Position numbers and translations under genes: made by a program. Source: W1P20-047 sp051878795 (GTDB taxonomy: Bacteria > Actinomycetota > Coriobacteriia > Coriobacteriales > Eggerthellaceae). From it: 17,298 bases of DNA. The stretch's first letter is position 1. Every line of letters starts with the position of its first letter. Under the pieces are notes generated by a model. That model did no database searches and had not been told where the DNA came from. It saw nothing but the letters and a program-made list of their open reading frames with translations. The stretch is from contig JBJEKU010000038.1 of the NCBI GenBank assembly GCA_051878795.1, forward strand, positions 1 to 17,298. Reading direction: 5' to 3'. Positions 6,787-14,230 of the stretch are shown piece after piece.

Positions 6787-7783
6787 GGGCAACTCCGTTC
6801 GCAAAGCCGCAACGGCTTTTCAGTAGGCGTCGCTTCTGATCGAACTGGTAGATGGCCGCAACCTTATTGTCCGCAATCAGGCACACCGATTCGCCATCGC
6901 TCAAGGGTTCGAAGGACTCCAGCACTCCGCTCGTGCAGGAGTCGTAATCAAGACCCCGCGCAGCCGAAAGCTCGTAGCAGAACAAGCGCAGGCCCTTCAC
7001 CGGAAGGAACCTTCCCACGCTCACGTCGGCCGCCTGTTTTTCGTTGAGGAAAACGAAGCGCAAACCCAGGAGCTTCACCGGATCGAGCAAGCTTCCGAAG
7101 GGATCCGATTCAAGCTGCTCCAGGGAAACGCAGTTCTGCACCATCAGATGGCCTGCCTGAATGCGGCGCAGTTCGCCCACATGAGCACAGGTACCCAGAT
7201 CGCACCCCGCATCACGCGCGATGGAGCGCACATAGGTGCCAGCGGATACATGCGCTTCGACACGCCAGGCAAGCACGTCACCCTGCCTCTCGACACCCAG
7301 AAGCCGGGTGCTGTAGATTTCTATATCGCGCGGCGTCAGCTCTATAGAACCCCCTTCACGGGCAGCCTCATAGGACTTCTTTCCATTCACTTTGATGGCG
7401 GAATAGGCAGGAGGCATCTGCTTGCGGGGACCCACCAGCGCAGCAAGGTATTCCCGTGCGAAATCCTCATCGGAAAGCCGTTCGGGTACGGGAGCCCGAT
7501 TGATGACAACACCCTGTGCATCGTCGGTGTCAGTCGCGCTACCGAAGACGATGGTGAACTCGTACACCTTGTCATGCGAGGTCAGAAGGGCATTCAACCT
7601 GGTGGCAGGACCTACGCACACTGCAAGGGCCCCGGTTGCATCGGGGTCGAGCGTGCCCATATGCCCGCACCTGCGCTCGCCGAAGATGCGGCGGACGCGG
7701 TTGACCACGTCATGGCTGGACATGCCTGCAGGCTTGTCGATGCCCACGATCAGGGACAAATCGGTTGTAGAGCGCTTTGCCAC
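6770..7783 (-). CDS. truB: tRNA pseudouridine(55) synthase
   Basis: The enzyme isomerises U55 in the T-loop of tRNAs. Family motifs in order: GIDKPAGMSSHDVVNRVRR (14-32); GHMGTLDPDATG (40-51) with catalytic Asp46; KVYEFTIVFGSATDTDDAQG (72-91); QMPPAYSAIKVNGKKSYE (122-139); and AGTYVRSIARDAG (181-193) of the active-site wall. At 337 residues it is on the long side of the family; the C-terminal part after about 235 would correspond to the tRNA-binding extension, which I cannot assign with certainty. The start is a GTG at 7783 preceded by AGGGGG at 5-nt spacing; the nearby ATG at 7787 is out of frame. It follows nrnA by 9 bp and overlaps ribF, so it belongs to the rimP-ribF operon. Confidence 0.96.
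   Translation of the reverse strand: MAKRSTTDLSLIVGIDKPAGMSSHDVVNRVRRIFGERRCGHMGTLDPDATGALAVCVGPATRLNALLTSHDKVYEFTIVFGSATDTDDAQGVVINRAPVPERLSDEDFAREYLAALVGPRKQMPPAYSAIKVNGKKSYEAAREGGSIELTPRDIEIYSTRLLGVERQGDVLAWRVEAHVSAGTYVRSIARDAGCDLGTCAHVGELRRIQAGHLMVQNCVSLEQLESDPFGSLLDPVKLLGLRFVFLNEKQAADVSVGRFLPVKGLRLFCYELSAARGLDYDSCTSGVLESFEPLSDGESVCLIADNKVAAIYQFDQKRRLLKSRCGFANGVARVGRI
6793..6798 (-). promoter_or_regulatory. Ribosome binding site deciding the ribF start
   Basis: ACGGAG on the minus strand lies 6 nt before the GTG at 6786 and inside the last codons of truB. The competing TTG at 6804 is preceded by CCGTTGCGGC-like sequence with no purine-rich Shine-Dalgarno. This supports the GTG start. Confidence 0.6.
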
Positions 7784-7792
7784 GCATTCCCC

Positions 7793-8776
7793 CTAGAAAA
7801 GACCGGTCAATTCCTGTTTTACCAAGCGCAATGCATCGTTCATCGACCCACGCACTGTGAATCCTGCAGCAGCCTTGTGACCACCGCCGTCGAACTTGGT
7901 TGCGACTACGGATACGTCGGTCGCATCCTTCGCACGCAGGCTTCCACGCACCTGCCCATCCTGCTCGCGCAGCATGCAGGCAACACGGACCCCGCGTACC
8001 GATCGCAGGATGTCGATCATCGGTTCGGCATCAGCCTTGATGGCGTTGGTTTCCACGAAGTCGCTGCGCTTGAGATGGCTGATCGCCACAGCACCGTTGC
8101 ACAGGTACTCCACGCGGGAAAGCATGCGCTTTTCCAGCGAGAGCGATGCCCGGGAACGGTTGTAGTACACCTGCTGCGACACCTGGGAGGGAACAGCGCC
8201 CGCCGCAACCATCTGGGATGCAGCCTCGAAGGCTTCGGCAGTTGCATTCTGGTACGCGAAACGGCCGGTATCGGTAACCAGGCCCGTGTAGCAGCAGGTC
8301 GCGATGCATTCGTCGCGCTGCACGCCCATCAGCTCGATGAGGCGCCACACCAGAAGGGCGGTTGCAGGCGAATGCTCGTCGGAATAGGTCAGGCGCGCCA
8401 TAGGTTCTTCGCTTTGATGATGGTCGACGCAGATGGTGTCGCGAGCATTGGAGAACAGGTAAGCCGCATCAAGCCCCAGACGGTCCGCATTGGGCACGTC
8501 GAGGGCGACGAAAGTGCCAAGCTGGCCCACATAATCCGCCGCTACCACCATATCGTCGATCCCCGGCAAGAAGCGCAAGCCATAATCGATGTGTTCTTCG
8601 CGTGCAAGCAGGCAACTTGCCCTCTTCCCCATGGCTCGTAGGGCATGGCCCAGGGCGAGCACGGAACCCAGGCAATCGCCATCGGGGCTGACGTGCCCGC
8701 AGATCACGAAATCATCGGCGGCCTTCAGCTGATCGGCGATTTGCTGTAGGCTGGCTTCTTTTGTTTCCGTGGCCAT
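7793..8776 (-). CDS. nrnA: DHH/DHHA1 phosphoesterase, NrnA-like nanoRNase / pAp phosphatase
   Basis: A 327-residue protein with the full layout of the NrnA group of the DHH superfamily. The N-terminal DHH domain has GHVSPDGDCLGS (27-38; metal-binding His28, Asp32, Asp34), LDVPNADRLG (92-101; Asp93) and VDHHQSE (117-123), the DHH signature. The C-terminal DHHA1 domain carries GGGHKAAAG (297-305), the substrate-binding glycine loop. Family members degrade 2-5-nt RNA and dephosphorylate 3'-phosphoadenosine 5'-phosphate; actinobacterial homologues can also act on cyclic dinucleotides, so the exact substrate is inferred. The ATG at 8776 shares a base with the rbfA stop (TAATG) and has little Shine-Dalgarno of its own, pointing to translational coupling. 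Position between rbfA and truB is the common actinobacterial and firmicute arrangement. Confidence 0.93.
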   Translation of the reverse strand: MATETKEASLQQIADQLKAADDFVICGHVSPDGDCLGSVLALGHALRAMGKRASCLLAREEHIDYGLRFLPGIDDMVVAADYVGQLGTFVALDVPNADRLGLDAAYLFSNARDTICVDHHQSEEPMARLTYSDEHSPATALLVWRLIELMGVQRDECIATCCYTGLVTDTGRFAYQNATAEAFEAASQMVAAGAVPSQVSQQVYYNRSRASLSLEKRMLSRVEYLCNGAVAISHLKRSDFVETNAIKADAEPMIDILRSVRGVRVACMLREQDGQVRGSLRAKDATDVSVVATKFDGGGHKAAAGFTVRGSMNDALRLVKQELTGLF

Positions 8777-9123
8777 TATTCCGCACGCTCGGATTCGCGG
8801 CGCAGGACGCGTTCGATACGCTCTGCATTATCGACGCTCTTGTCCAAATGAAAGCGCAATTCGGGGGCCACACGCCAGGAAAGGCGCTTGGCCATGAGGG
8901 AGCGGATCCTGCCCTTGGCGCTTTCGAAGGCAGCAGCCACGCTGTCGTAGCTTTTCGCATCGGCGGTATAGAAGACGTTGCAATAGCTGCGGTCGAAGCT
9001 GACCTCGCAGCTGGTGATGGTGACCATGGAAAGTCGGGGGTCGGAGATATCGAAGAGCAATGCGCTCGCGATAACCTCGCGGGCCTGCTCGTTGACCCTC
9101 CTGCTCGAAGAATTCTGCTTCAT
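8776..9123 (-). CDS. rbfA: 30S ribosome-binding factor A
   Basis: A 115-residue KH-fold protein that binds immature 30S subunits and assists 16S 5'-end maturation. The sequence from MKQNSSSRRVNEQAREVIAS through DPRLSMVTITSCEVSFDRSYCNVFYT to LRFHLDKSVDNAERIERVL is typical, including the DPR and HLDKSVDNAERI segments. A longer open frame extends upstream to 9327, but its extra 68 residues are an out-of-frame copy of the infB 3' end and cross a hairpin. The ATG at 9123, preceded by AAGGAAGG, is the real start. It lies 113 bp after the infB stop, the largest gap inside the operon, and overlaps nrnA by one base. Confidence 0.95.
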   Translation of the reverse strand: MKQNSSSRRVNEQAREVIASALLFDISDPRLSMVTITSCEVSFDRSYCNVFYTADAKSYDSVAAAFESAKGRIRSLMAKRLSWRVAPELRFHLDKSVDNAERIERVLRRESERAE

Positions 9124-9174
9124 AGCCTTCCTTATCGTTGTATCGGGACCAGCCCGGAAATGCTCATTTCGTAA

Positions 9175-9210
9175 GAAGATGGATTTGGCACAGTGGTCAA
9201 ATCCATCTTC
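9175..9210 (-). repeat. Perfect 13-bp inverted repeat between infB and rbfA
   Basis: GAAGATGGATTTG (9175-9187) and CAAATCCATCTTC (9198-9210) are perfect complements around a 10-nt loop. In the infB-rbfA transcript this forms a stable hairpin 27 nt after the infB stop. The bases that follow on the minus strand (TTACGAAATGAGC) lack a run of T, so it is a poor intrinsic terminator; RNA processing, mRNA stabilisation or partial termination are possible. Two smaller hairpins (GAAAT/ATTTC and CGGG/CCCG) follow before rbfA. Confidence 0.7.
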
Positions 9211-9236
9211 CCTTCGGTTATCTGCTTTGCGGACGC

Positions 9237-12032
9237 TTACGCGGTGCGCTCCACTTCGACCTTCTTGAAGCCTTCGATGAAGTCGCCCACCTTGAGGTCC
9301 TGATAGCCATCGATGCCGATACCGCATTCGTAGCCCTGGCGGACGCTCTTGACGTCGTCCTTGAAACGACGCAGGCTGCCGATGTTGCCTTCGAAGATGA
9401 CGGTACCATCACGGACGATGCGTACACGGTCGTCGCGTCCGATCTCGCCTTCAGTGATGTAGCAACCGGCGATAGTGCCAACCTTGGGAACCTTGAAGGT
9501 TTCGCGTACTTCGGCGATACCGGTGTCCTGCTCCACGATATCGGGGGAAAGCAGGCCGATTCGAGCGGCATTGATTTCCTCGATAGCCTCGTAGATAACG
9601 CGGTACAGGCGGATGTCGACCTTTTCCTTTTCGGCGACGGTACGGGTCTTGCCCATGGGGCGGACGTTGAAGCCGATGATGATCGCGTCAGACGCAGCAG
9701 CCAAGGTAACGTCGGTTTCGGTGATACCGCCGACAGCAGCGTGGATGATGTTGATCTTGACCTCGGACTGGTCCATCTTGCTGAAGGCGTCGCGCAGAGC
9801 CTCGATGGAGCCCTGGACGTCGGCCTTGACGACCAGGTTCAGGTCGGTCTGCTTGCCTTCTTCCAGACGGTTGAACAGGTCGTCCAAGCTCATGTGGCTG
9901 CGCTGTTCCTGCTGCTTCAGGCGTTCGCGCAGGGCGCGCTCTTCGGCCAGCTTGCGGGCGTCGCGCTCGTCTTCGAAGACGCGGAACTCGTCACCGGCAG
10001 TGGGGATGGAGTTCAGGCCCAGGATCTCGACGGGATCGGAAGGGCCAGCGGACTTCATGTGCTCGCCGCGGGGACCGATCAGCGCACGAACGCGACCGTA
10101 GCTGGTTCCTGCGACGACGGTGTCGCCAGGCTTGAGGGTACCGCGGGCAACTAGGATGGTGGCAACGGGACCACGGCCCTTGTCCAGGTTGGATTCGATG
10201 ACGAAGCCGGATGCCAGGGCGTTGGAGTTGGCTTTCAGCTCCAAGACGTCGGCCTGCAGCAGGATGGTTTCCAGCAGCTCGTCAACGTTGAGGTTCTGAC
10301 GTGCGGAAACGTCGACGAACATGTTGGAACCGCCCCATTCTTCGGGGATAACGCCGTATTCGACCAGTTCCTGACGGACGCGGTCGGGGTTTGCACCCGC
10401 CTTGTCGATCTTGTTGACGGCAACCACGATGGGCACTTCAGCGGCCTTTGCGTGGTTAATAGCCTCGATGGTCTGGGGCATGACGCCGTCGTCGGCCGCA
10501 ACGACCAGAACGATGACGTCGGTAACCTGGGCACCGCGGGCACGCATTGCAGTAAAAGCCTCGTGGCCGGGGGTGTCGATGAAGGTGATCTGGCGACCGT
10601 CCAGGTTGACCACGGATGCACCGATATGCTGGGTGATGCCGCCGGCTTCGCCTGCAGCGACGCCGGTGTTGCGGATGGCGTCCAGAAGCGAGGTCTTGCC
10701 GTGGTCGACGTGGCCCATGACGGTGACGACGGGCGGACGCGGGGTGAGGTCTTCTTCCTTGTCGTTGTAGACGACCGCGTATTCCTCTTCAGGGGAAACC
10801 ACGCGCACCTTGCGGCCCAGGTCGTCGGCAATGAGCTCTACCAGGTCATCGCTCATGCTCTGGGTGAGGGTAAGGACCTGACCCAGCATGAACAGACGCT
10901 TGATGACTTCGTTGGGTGCGACATTGAGCAGTTCGGCGAACTTCTGGACGGATGCGCCCTGGGGGATCTGGACTACCGAATCGTCGAGTACCAATTCGGG
11001 ATCCAGACCCTTCTGCAGTGCTTCCTCCGCTGCACGCTCGCGGGCTTCGGCCTCGCGCTTCTGCTTGCGCTTCTTACGGCGTCCTTCGCCTTCGTGGCTT
11101 GCAGCTGCAACCGCTGCACGGGCTTCGGCAAGCACCTTATCGCGCTGGAGCTTTTCGGCCTGAACGGCCATCTGGGCGTAACGGTCCTCGCCGTTCGCCT
11201 GTGCGTTTTCCAGCTCGGGTACATTGGGCTCGAAATCGTGACCGCCCTTCTTCGCACCTGCGGGCTTCTGCTTCTTGCCCTTGTTGGTGCGCTGCTGCTG
11301 CTGTTCTGCCTTCTTGCGGGCTTTTTCAGCAGCCATGCGCTCTTTTTCGCTTTCGATCTGGGAAAGCAGGGAATTGAACTTGCCGGAAGGCTGGGAGGTC
11401 AGGCGGGTAGGCTGGGGCTTGCGGGCGGGCTTGTCTACACCCTGCTGCTTTGCACCCTGCTTCGCAGCCTGCTTGCCGCGACCGCCATGCAGGCGCTCTT
11501 CGACAGCCTGCTTCTTCGCCACTTCCTTGGCAGCAGCCTCCATGCGCTTGCGCGCCTCCGCCTCCTGCTTCTCGCGCTCCAGGCGCTGGGCTTCGGCTTC
11601 CAGCTGGGCCTGGAGGCTTGCAAAAGCAGACCGGGGTGCGGGAGCCTTGGGCTTTTCAGAAGCGGGCTTTTCCCCTTCTTCGGACTTAGCGCCGCTATAG
11701 GCACCTTTCTTGGACTGGCGCTTGGCGCGTTCTTCTTCGCGCATTGCACGTTCCTTTTCCATGGCAGCGCGACGTTCGGCTTCCTCTTCCGCCTTCTTGG
11801 CCTGGGCTTCGGCCTTTTCCTGCGCAAGGGCCTTCGCTTCCTCGTCGTCGATGATGCCCGCTGCTTCCTTGATTTCGGGATCAAGGCTTGCACGGACCTT
11901 TTCGACGTCGGCGTCGCTGATAGGGCTTGCGTGGGTCTTAGCGGGGATCTTCAATTCGGCCAAACGAGCCAGCAATTCCTTGCTGGGCAGGTTCAGCTCC
12001 TTCGCCAGTTCATGTACTCGCATGCTCGGCAT
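9237..12032 (-). CDS. infB: Translation initiation factor IF-2
   Basis: A 931-residue GTPase that brings fMet-tRNA to the 30S subunit and promotes subunit joining. An IF2_N module at the extreme N-terminus (MRVHELAKELNLPSKELLARL) is followed by a long low-complexity Lys/Glu/Ala/Gln-rich region, about 60-340, probably helical or disordered. A second IF2_N-like module (SVQKFAELLNVAPNEVIKRLFMLG) covers about 361-384. The G domain has G1 GHVDHGKTS (440-448), G2 GGITQHIG (464-471), G3 DTPGHEAF (486-493) and G4 NKID (540-543), then domains II-IV with the fMet-tRNA-binding end. The start ATG at 12032 has GAGGAG at 5-nt spacing, favouring it over the in-frame ATG three codons on. It begins 13 bp after ylxR; the ylxQ gene often found between them in Firmicutes is absent. 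Confidence 0.98.
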   Translation of the reverse strand: MPSMRVHELAKELNLPSKELLARLAELKIPAKTHASPISDADVEKVRASLDPEIKEAAGIIDDEEAKALAQEKAEAQAKKAEEEAERRAAMEKERAMREEERAKRQSKKGAYSGAKSEEGEKPASEKPKAPAPRSAFASLQAQLEAEAQRLEREKQEAEARKRMEAAAKEVAKKQAVEERLHGGRGKQAAKQGAKQQGVDKPARKPQPTRLTSQPSGKFNSLLSQIESEKERMAAEKARKKAEQQQQRTNKGKKQKPAGAKKGGHDFEPNVPELENAQANGEDRYAQMAVQAEKLQRDKVLAEARAAVAAASHEGEGRRKKRKQKREAEARERAAEEALQKGLDPELVLDDSVVQIPQGASVQKFAELLNVAPNEVIKRLFMLGQVLTLTQSMSDDLVELIADDLGRKVRVVSPEEEYAVVYNDKEEDLTPRPPVVTVMGHVDHGKTSLLDAIRNTGVAAGEAGGITQHIGASVVNLDGRQITFIDTPGHEAFTAMRARGAQVTDVIVLVVAADDGVMPQTIEAINHAKAAEVPIVVAVNKIDKAGANPDRVRQELVEYGVIPEEWGGSNMFVDVSARQNLNVDELLETILLQADVLELKANSNALASGFVIESNLDKGRGPVATILVARGTLKPGDTVVAGTSYGRVRALIGPRGEHMKSAGPSDPVEILGLNSIPTAGDEFRVFEDERDARKLAEERALRERLKQQEQRSHMSLDDLFNRLEEGKQTDLNLVVKADVQGSIEALRDAFSKMDQSEVKINIIHAAVGGITETDVTLAAASDAIIIGFNVRPMGKTRTVAEKEKVDIRLYRVIYEAIEEINAARIGLLSPDIVEQDTGIAEVRETFKVPKVGTIAGCYITEGEIGRDDRVRIVRDGTVIFEGNIGSLRRFKDDVKSVRQGYECGIGIDGYQDLKVGDFIEGFKKVEVERTA

Positions 12033-12045
12033 TAGGTCTCCTCAT

Positions 12046-12336
12046 CTATTCTTCAACAAGCGCCTGCCGCATGGTTTCGGCAATGCGTTCTTTCTCTTGT
12101 GCATCGACCTTCGTCTTCAGCGCATTTTCCAAGCGCTTGGATGCGAAGGCCTTCTTCAAGCATTCGCTTGAGCAGATGTATGCACCACGGCCAGCTGCAC
12201 GGCCCGTAGGATCGTATTGCACCGTTCCTTCCGGGGTACGGACCACACGATAGAGCGTGGCCTTGCCTTGCTGCGCACCGCAGGCAATGCAGGTACGAAT
12301 GCGCTTCTGAGCCGGTTTGCTGTTGCCGCCGCGCAT
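12046..12336 (-). CDS. ylxR: YlxR/RnpM family RNA-binding protein (DUF448)
   Basis: A 96-residue basic protein with the YlxR fold. RTCIACGAQQGK (14-25) carries Cys16 and Cys19, and GRAAGRGAYICSSECLKKA (45-63) carries the family GRGAY motif with Cys55 and Cys59. The four cysteines could bind a metal. Homologues sit between nusA and infB in many Gram-positive bacteria; the Bacillus subtilis protein has been linked to RNase P and renamed RnpM, so RNA binding is a reasonable expectation. The ATG at 12336 follows GGGGAG at 8-nt spacing, 12 bp after the nusA stop. The symbol denotes the family; its precise job in this organism is inferred. Confidence 0.93.
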   Translation of the reverse strand: MRGGNSKPAQKRIRTCIACGAQQGKATLYRVVRTPEGTVQYDPTGRAAGRGAYICSSECLKKAFASKRLENALKTKVDAQEKERIAETMRQALVEE

Positions 12337-12348
12337 TGGTATGCTCCC

Positions 12349-13551
12349 CTATTCCTCTTCGGAGGCGTGGATACCGCAGAAACGGCTACCGGGGCGAGCA
12401 TGGTTGCGGCAGCGGGTACCGTCTTCTGCAACATATGCGCAGATGGAATCGTCGTCCTCTTCGTCGATCAGCAGGTTTTCGGCAGGAGCCTTCTCGTTGC
12501 TGGCGAAGTTGGTGGACTTGATGTCGATGCGCCAGCCGGTCAGACGGGCTGCCAGGCGCGCATTCTGGCCTTCCTTGCCGATAGCCAAGGAAAGCTGGTC
12601 TTCGGGAACGGTGACGATAGCGGTATGGGTATCATCATCGATTTCCACGCAGGTAACCCTTGCGGGGGAAAGCGCGTTCTTAACGTAAGTTGCAGGATCT
12701 TCGGACCACTGGATGACATCGACTCGTTCGTTGCGGAGCTCTTCGACGACCATACGCACGCGGGAACCCTTGGGACCGACGCAAGCGCCGACGGGATCCA
12801 GGTTAGGCTCGCGAGAGAAAACGGCAACTTTGGAACGGGCGCCTGGCTCGCGGGCGATGGACTTGATTTCCACCACACCGTCGTAGATTTCCGGAACTTC
12901 GATTTCGAAGAGACGACGGATAAGGTCGGGATGGGTACGGGAAACCACGATAGCGGGACGTGCCTGCTCGCCACGGGCGCGCGCTTCGTCGGAATTGGGA
13001 TTGCGCACGTCGATGATCAGGGTCTTGAGGCGCTGGTTATGACGGTAACGCTCGTTTGCAGGACGCTCGTTACGGTCGTTTTCGGTGCGCTTCACCTCGT
13101 AGTGGGGCAACTCCGCTTCAACGCCATCGCGGATCTTGATGATGGTGAAATCGTTGGTGCCCTGGAGCACGGTACCGGTGATCAGGTCGCCAACGCGCTG
13201 CTTGAATTCCTCGTAGATAGTCTGGCGGCCAGCCTCGCGGACGATGGAGCTGATAACGCTCTTGGCGTTCTGGGCAGCGATGCGGCTTACATCGGCAGGG
13301 GTAACGTCACGCTCGACGTATTCGGGATACTCGCCGGTTTCGTCATCGGGCTCGCCCTGTCCGACCAGCTCGTAGACGTAGATCTTGCCGCTGTTGCGGT
13401 CGATGGTGACACGGGCGTCCCACTTGAGGTTCAAGATACGCTCGTAGCTGCGGGCAAGGGATGCCTCGAGACGCTCGATCAGATAGAACTCGTCGATCTT
13501 GCGTTCGTGAGCCAGAGCCTGAAGGGCGTCGATGAGCTCGGAGCTTGCCAT
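12349..13551 (-). CDS. nusA: Transcription termination/antitermination factor NusA with a Cys/His-rich C-terminal tail
   Basis: A 400-residue NusA that binds RNA polymerase and nascent RNA and modulates pausing, termination and antitermination. Domains: N-terminal polymerase-binding domain (about 1-115), S1 domain (about 118-205, VGDLITGTVLQ), KH1 (about 230-290, with DPVGACVGPKGSRVR at 252-266) and KH2 (about 300-347, SLAIGKEGQNARLAARLTGW). It lacks the acidic repeats of proteobacterial NusA. After an acidic linker (LLIDEEDDDSI) comes a tail with Cys371, Cys381, His384, Cys392 and His395, a C-x9-C-x10-C-x2-H spacing with an extra His that looks like a small zinc knuckle. The S1 domain contains a short charged insert (about 184-199). 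ATG at 13551 with AGGAAG about 10 nt upstream; it starts 18 bp after rimP. Confidence 0.97.
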   Translation of the reverse strand: MASSELIDALQALAHERKIDEFYLIERLEASLARSYERILNLKWDARVTIDRNSGKIYVYELVGQGEPDDETGEYPEYVERDVTPADVSRIAAQNAKSVISSIVREAGRQTIYEEFKQRVGDLITGTVLQGTNDFTIIKIRDGVEAELPHYEVKRTENDRNERPANERYRHNQRLKTLIIDVRNPNSDEARARGEQARPAIVVSRTHPDLIRRLFEIEVPEIYDGVVEIKSIAREPGARSKVAVFSREPNLDPVGACVGPKGSRVRMVVEELRNERVDVIQWSEDPATYVKNALSPARVTCVEIDDDTHTAIVTVPEDQLSLAIGKEGQNARLAARLTGWRIDIKSTNFASNEKAPAENLLIDEEDDDSICAYVAEDGTRCRNHARPGSRFCGIHASEEE

Positions 13552-13569
13552 ATCGTTCGCTTCCTTTCC

Positions 13570-14043
13570 CTATGCGTTGAAATCAATCGTGCCCTTAACC
13601 TTGGCACTCATGATATTGTCCAAATCAAGCGCAACGGTGGTGCCGTCTTCGGTTTCCACCAGCGCGCATCCTTCTTCGAACCCACGGAGGGTGCCCCTCC
13701 AGCGGGAACGACCTTCCTGGGGCTTGACGCAGGTGATATACACCTTCTCGCCTGCGAACCGTGCGAAGTGCGCAGGCGTGCGCAGAGGTCGGTCGATGCC
13801 CGGAGAGCTCACTTCCAGCGTGTAGGCGCCCGGGAAGGGGTCGAGGGCGTCCATGATGTCGTTGATCCACGCCTGCGCCGATGAAAGCTGGTCGAAGCTG
13901 ACGCCTTCGGGCGTGTCGATATACACGCGGATGGTAGGCGCCTTCTTGGACCCCACCACTTCCACCGTGACGATTTCCACGTTGCTGTCGGGCGAATCCT
14001 TTTCCAGGGCGTCGAGCAGGCTTTGTTCTTTAGCTGTAAGCAC
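13570..14043 (-). CDS. rimP: Ribosome maturation factor RimP
   Basis: A 157-residue protein that assists early 30S assembly. It has the RimP N-terminal alpha/beta domain (IVTVEVVGSKKAPTIRVYID; SFDQLSSAQAWINDIMD) leading to the signature LEVSSPGIDRPLRTPAHF, and a C-terminal SH3-like barrel (GEKVYITC; WRGTLRGFEEGCALVE; LDNIMSAKVKG). The frame stays open to 14316, but the upstream residues translate the non-coding leader and two terminator-like hairpins. The GTG at 14043 is chosen because AAGGAG lies 4 nt before it and the protein then has the usual length and N-terminus (VLTAKEQSLLDALEKD). It is the first gene of the rimP-nusA-ylxR-infB operon. Confidence 0.95.
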   Translation of the reverse strand: MLTAKEQSLLDALEKDSPDSNVEIVTVEVVGSKKAPTIRVYIDTPEGVSFDQLSSAQAWINDIMDALDPFPGAYTLEVSSPGIDRPLRTPAHFARFAGEKVYITCVKPQEGRSRWRGTLRGFEEGCALVETEDGTTVALDLDNIMSAKVKGTIDFNA

Positions 14044-14047
14044 GCTT

Positions 14048-14053
14048 CTCCTT
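14048..14053 (-). promoter_or_regulatory. Ribosome binding site deciding the rimP start
   Basis: AAGGAG on the minus strand, 4 nt before the GTG at 14043. No comparable site precedes any upstream in-frame start, and those would place terminator hairpins inside the coding region. Confidence 0.75.
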
Positions 14054-14064
14054 AATTCGGCCTG

Positions 14065-14095
14065 ATAAAAAAGAAAGCGGGCAATGCCCACTTTC
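14065..14095 (-). terminator. Intrinsic terminator-like hairpin in the rimP leader (candidate attenuator)
   Basis: On the minus strand GAAAGTGGGC (14095-14086) pairs with GCCCGCTTTC (14082-14073): 10 pairs with one G-U and a 3-nt loop, followed at once by TTTTTT (14072-14067). It lies 21 nt before the rimP GTG and downstream of the separate serA terminator. It would therefore stop transcription entering rimP-nusA-infB rather than end serA. The upstream word ACTTTC (14114-14109) can pair with GAAAGT in the terminator's 5' arm, offering a possible competing structure. No confident promoter is visible; an AT-rich TTTAATAAT stretch lies just after the serA terminator. Confidence 0.7.
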
Positions 14096-14163
14096 CCACG
14101 TAACAGTCGAAAGTTTTTAGCGAACACGCCGAAATAGCGGTCCGCAACCTCAATTATTAAACC

Positions 14164-14197
14164 ACAAAAGAAAGGCGATTGCACGTGGCAATCGCCT
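14164..14197 (-). terminator. Rho-independent terminator of serA
   Basis: On the minus strand AGGCGATTGC (14197-14188) pairs perfectly with GCAATCGCCT (14182-14173) around a 5-nt loop, followed by TTCTTTTG. It lies 34 nt after the serA stop and is a strong intrinsic terminator ending the metabolic block. Confidence 0.88.
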
Positions 14198-14230
14198 GTT
14201 CTTGGAATATTCACACAAGAGCTCGGTGCT

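Noticed and set aside
7148..8641. 497-residue plus-strand open frame across truB and nrnA
   Set aside because: Antisense to two well-identified genes, with a His-rich composition typical of shadow frames in this window.
9124..9327. N-terminal extension of rbfA to 183 residues
   Set aside because: The extra residues translate the infB 3' end in another frame plus the intergenic hairpin; the ATG at 9123 has a good ribosome binding site and gives the family length.
10452..12035. 527-residue plus-strand open frame rich in Leu, Phe and Cys
   Set aside because: It is the mirror of the Lys/Glu/Ala-rich infB N-terminal region; the apparent hydrophobic segments are the complement of Lys and Glu codons, not real membrane helices.
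12217..13884. 555-residue open frame on the plus strand opposite nusA
   Set aside because: It lies wholly antisense to nusA and rimP, whose identities are certain; high GC and codon bias keep the opposite frame open. The translation shows no recognisable family and no ribosome binding site.
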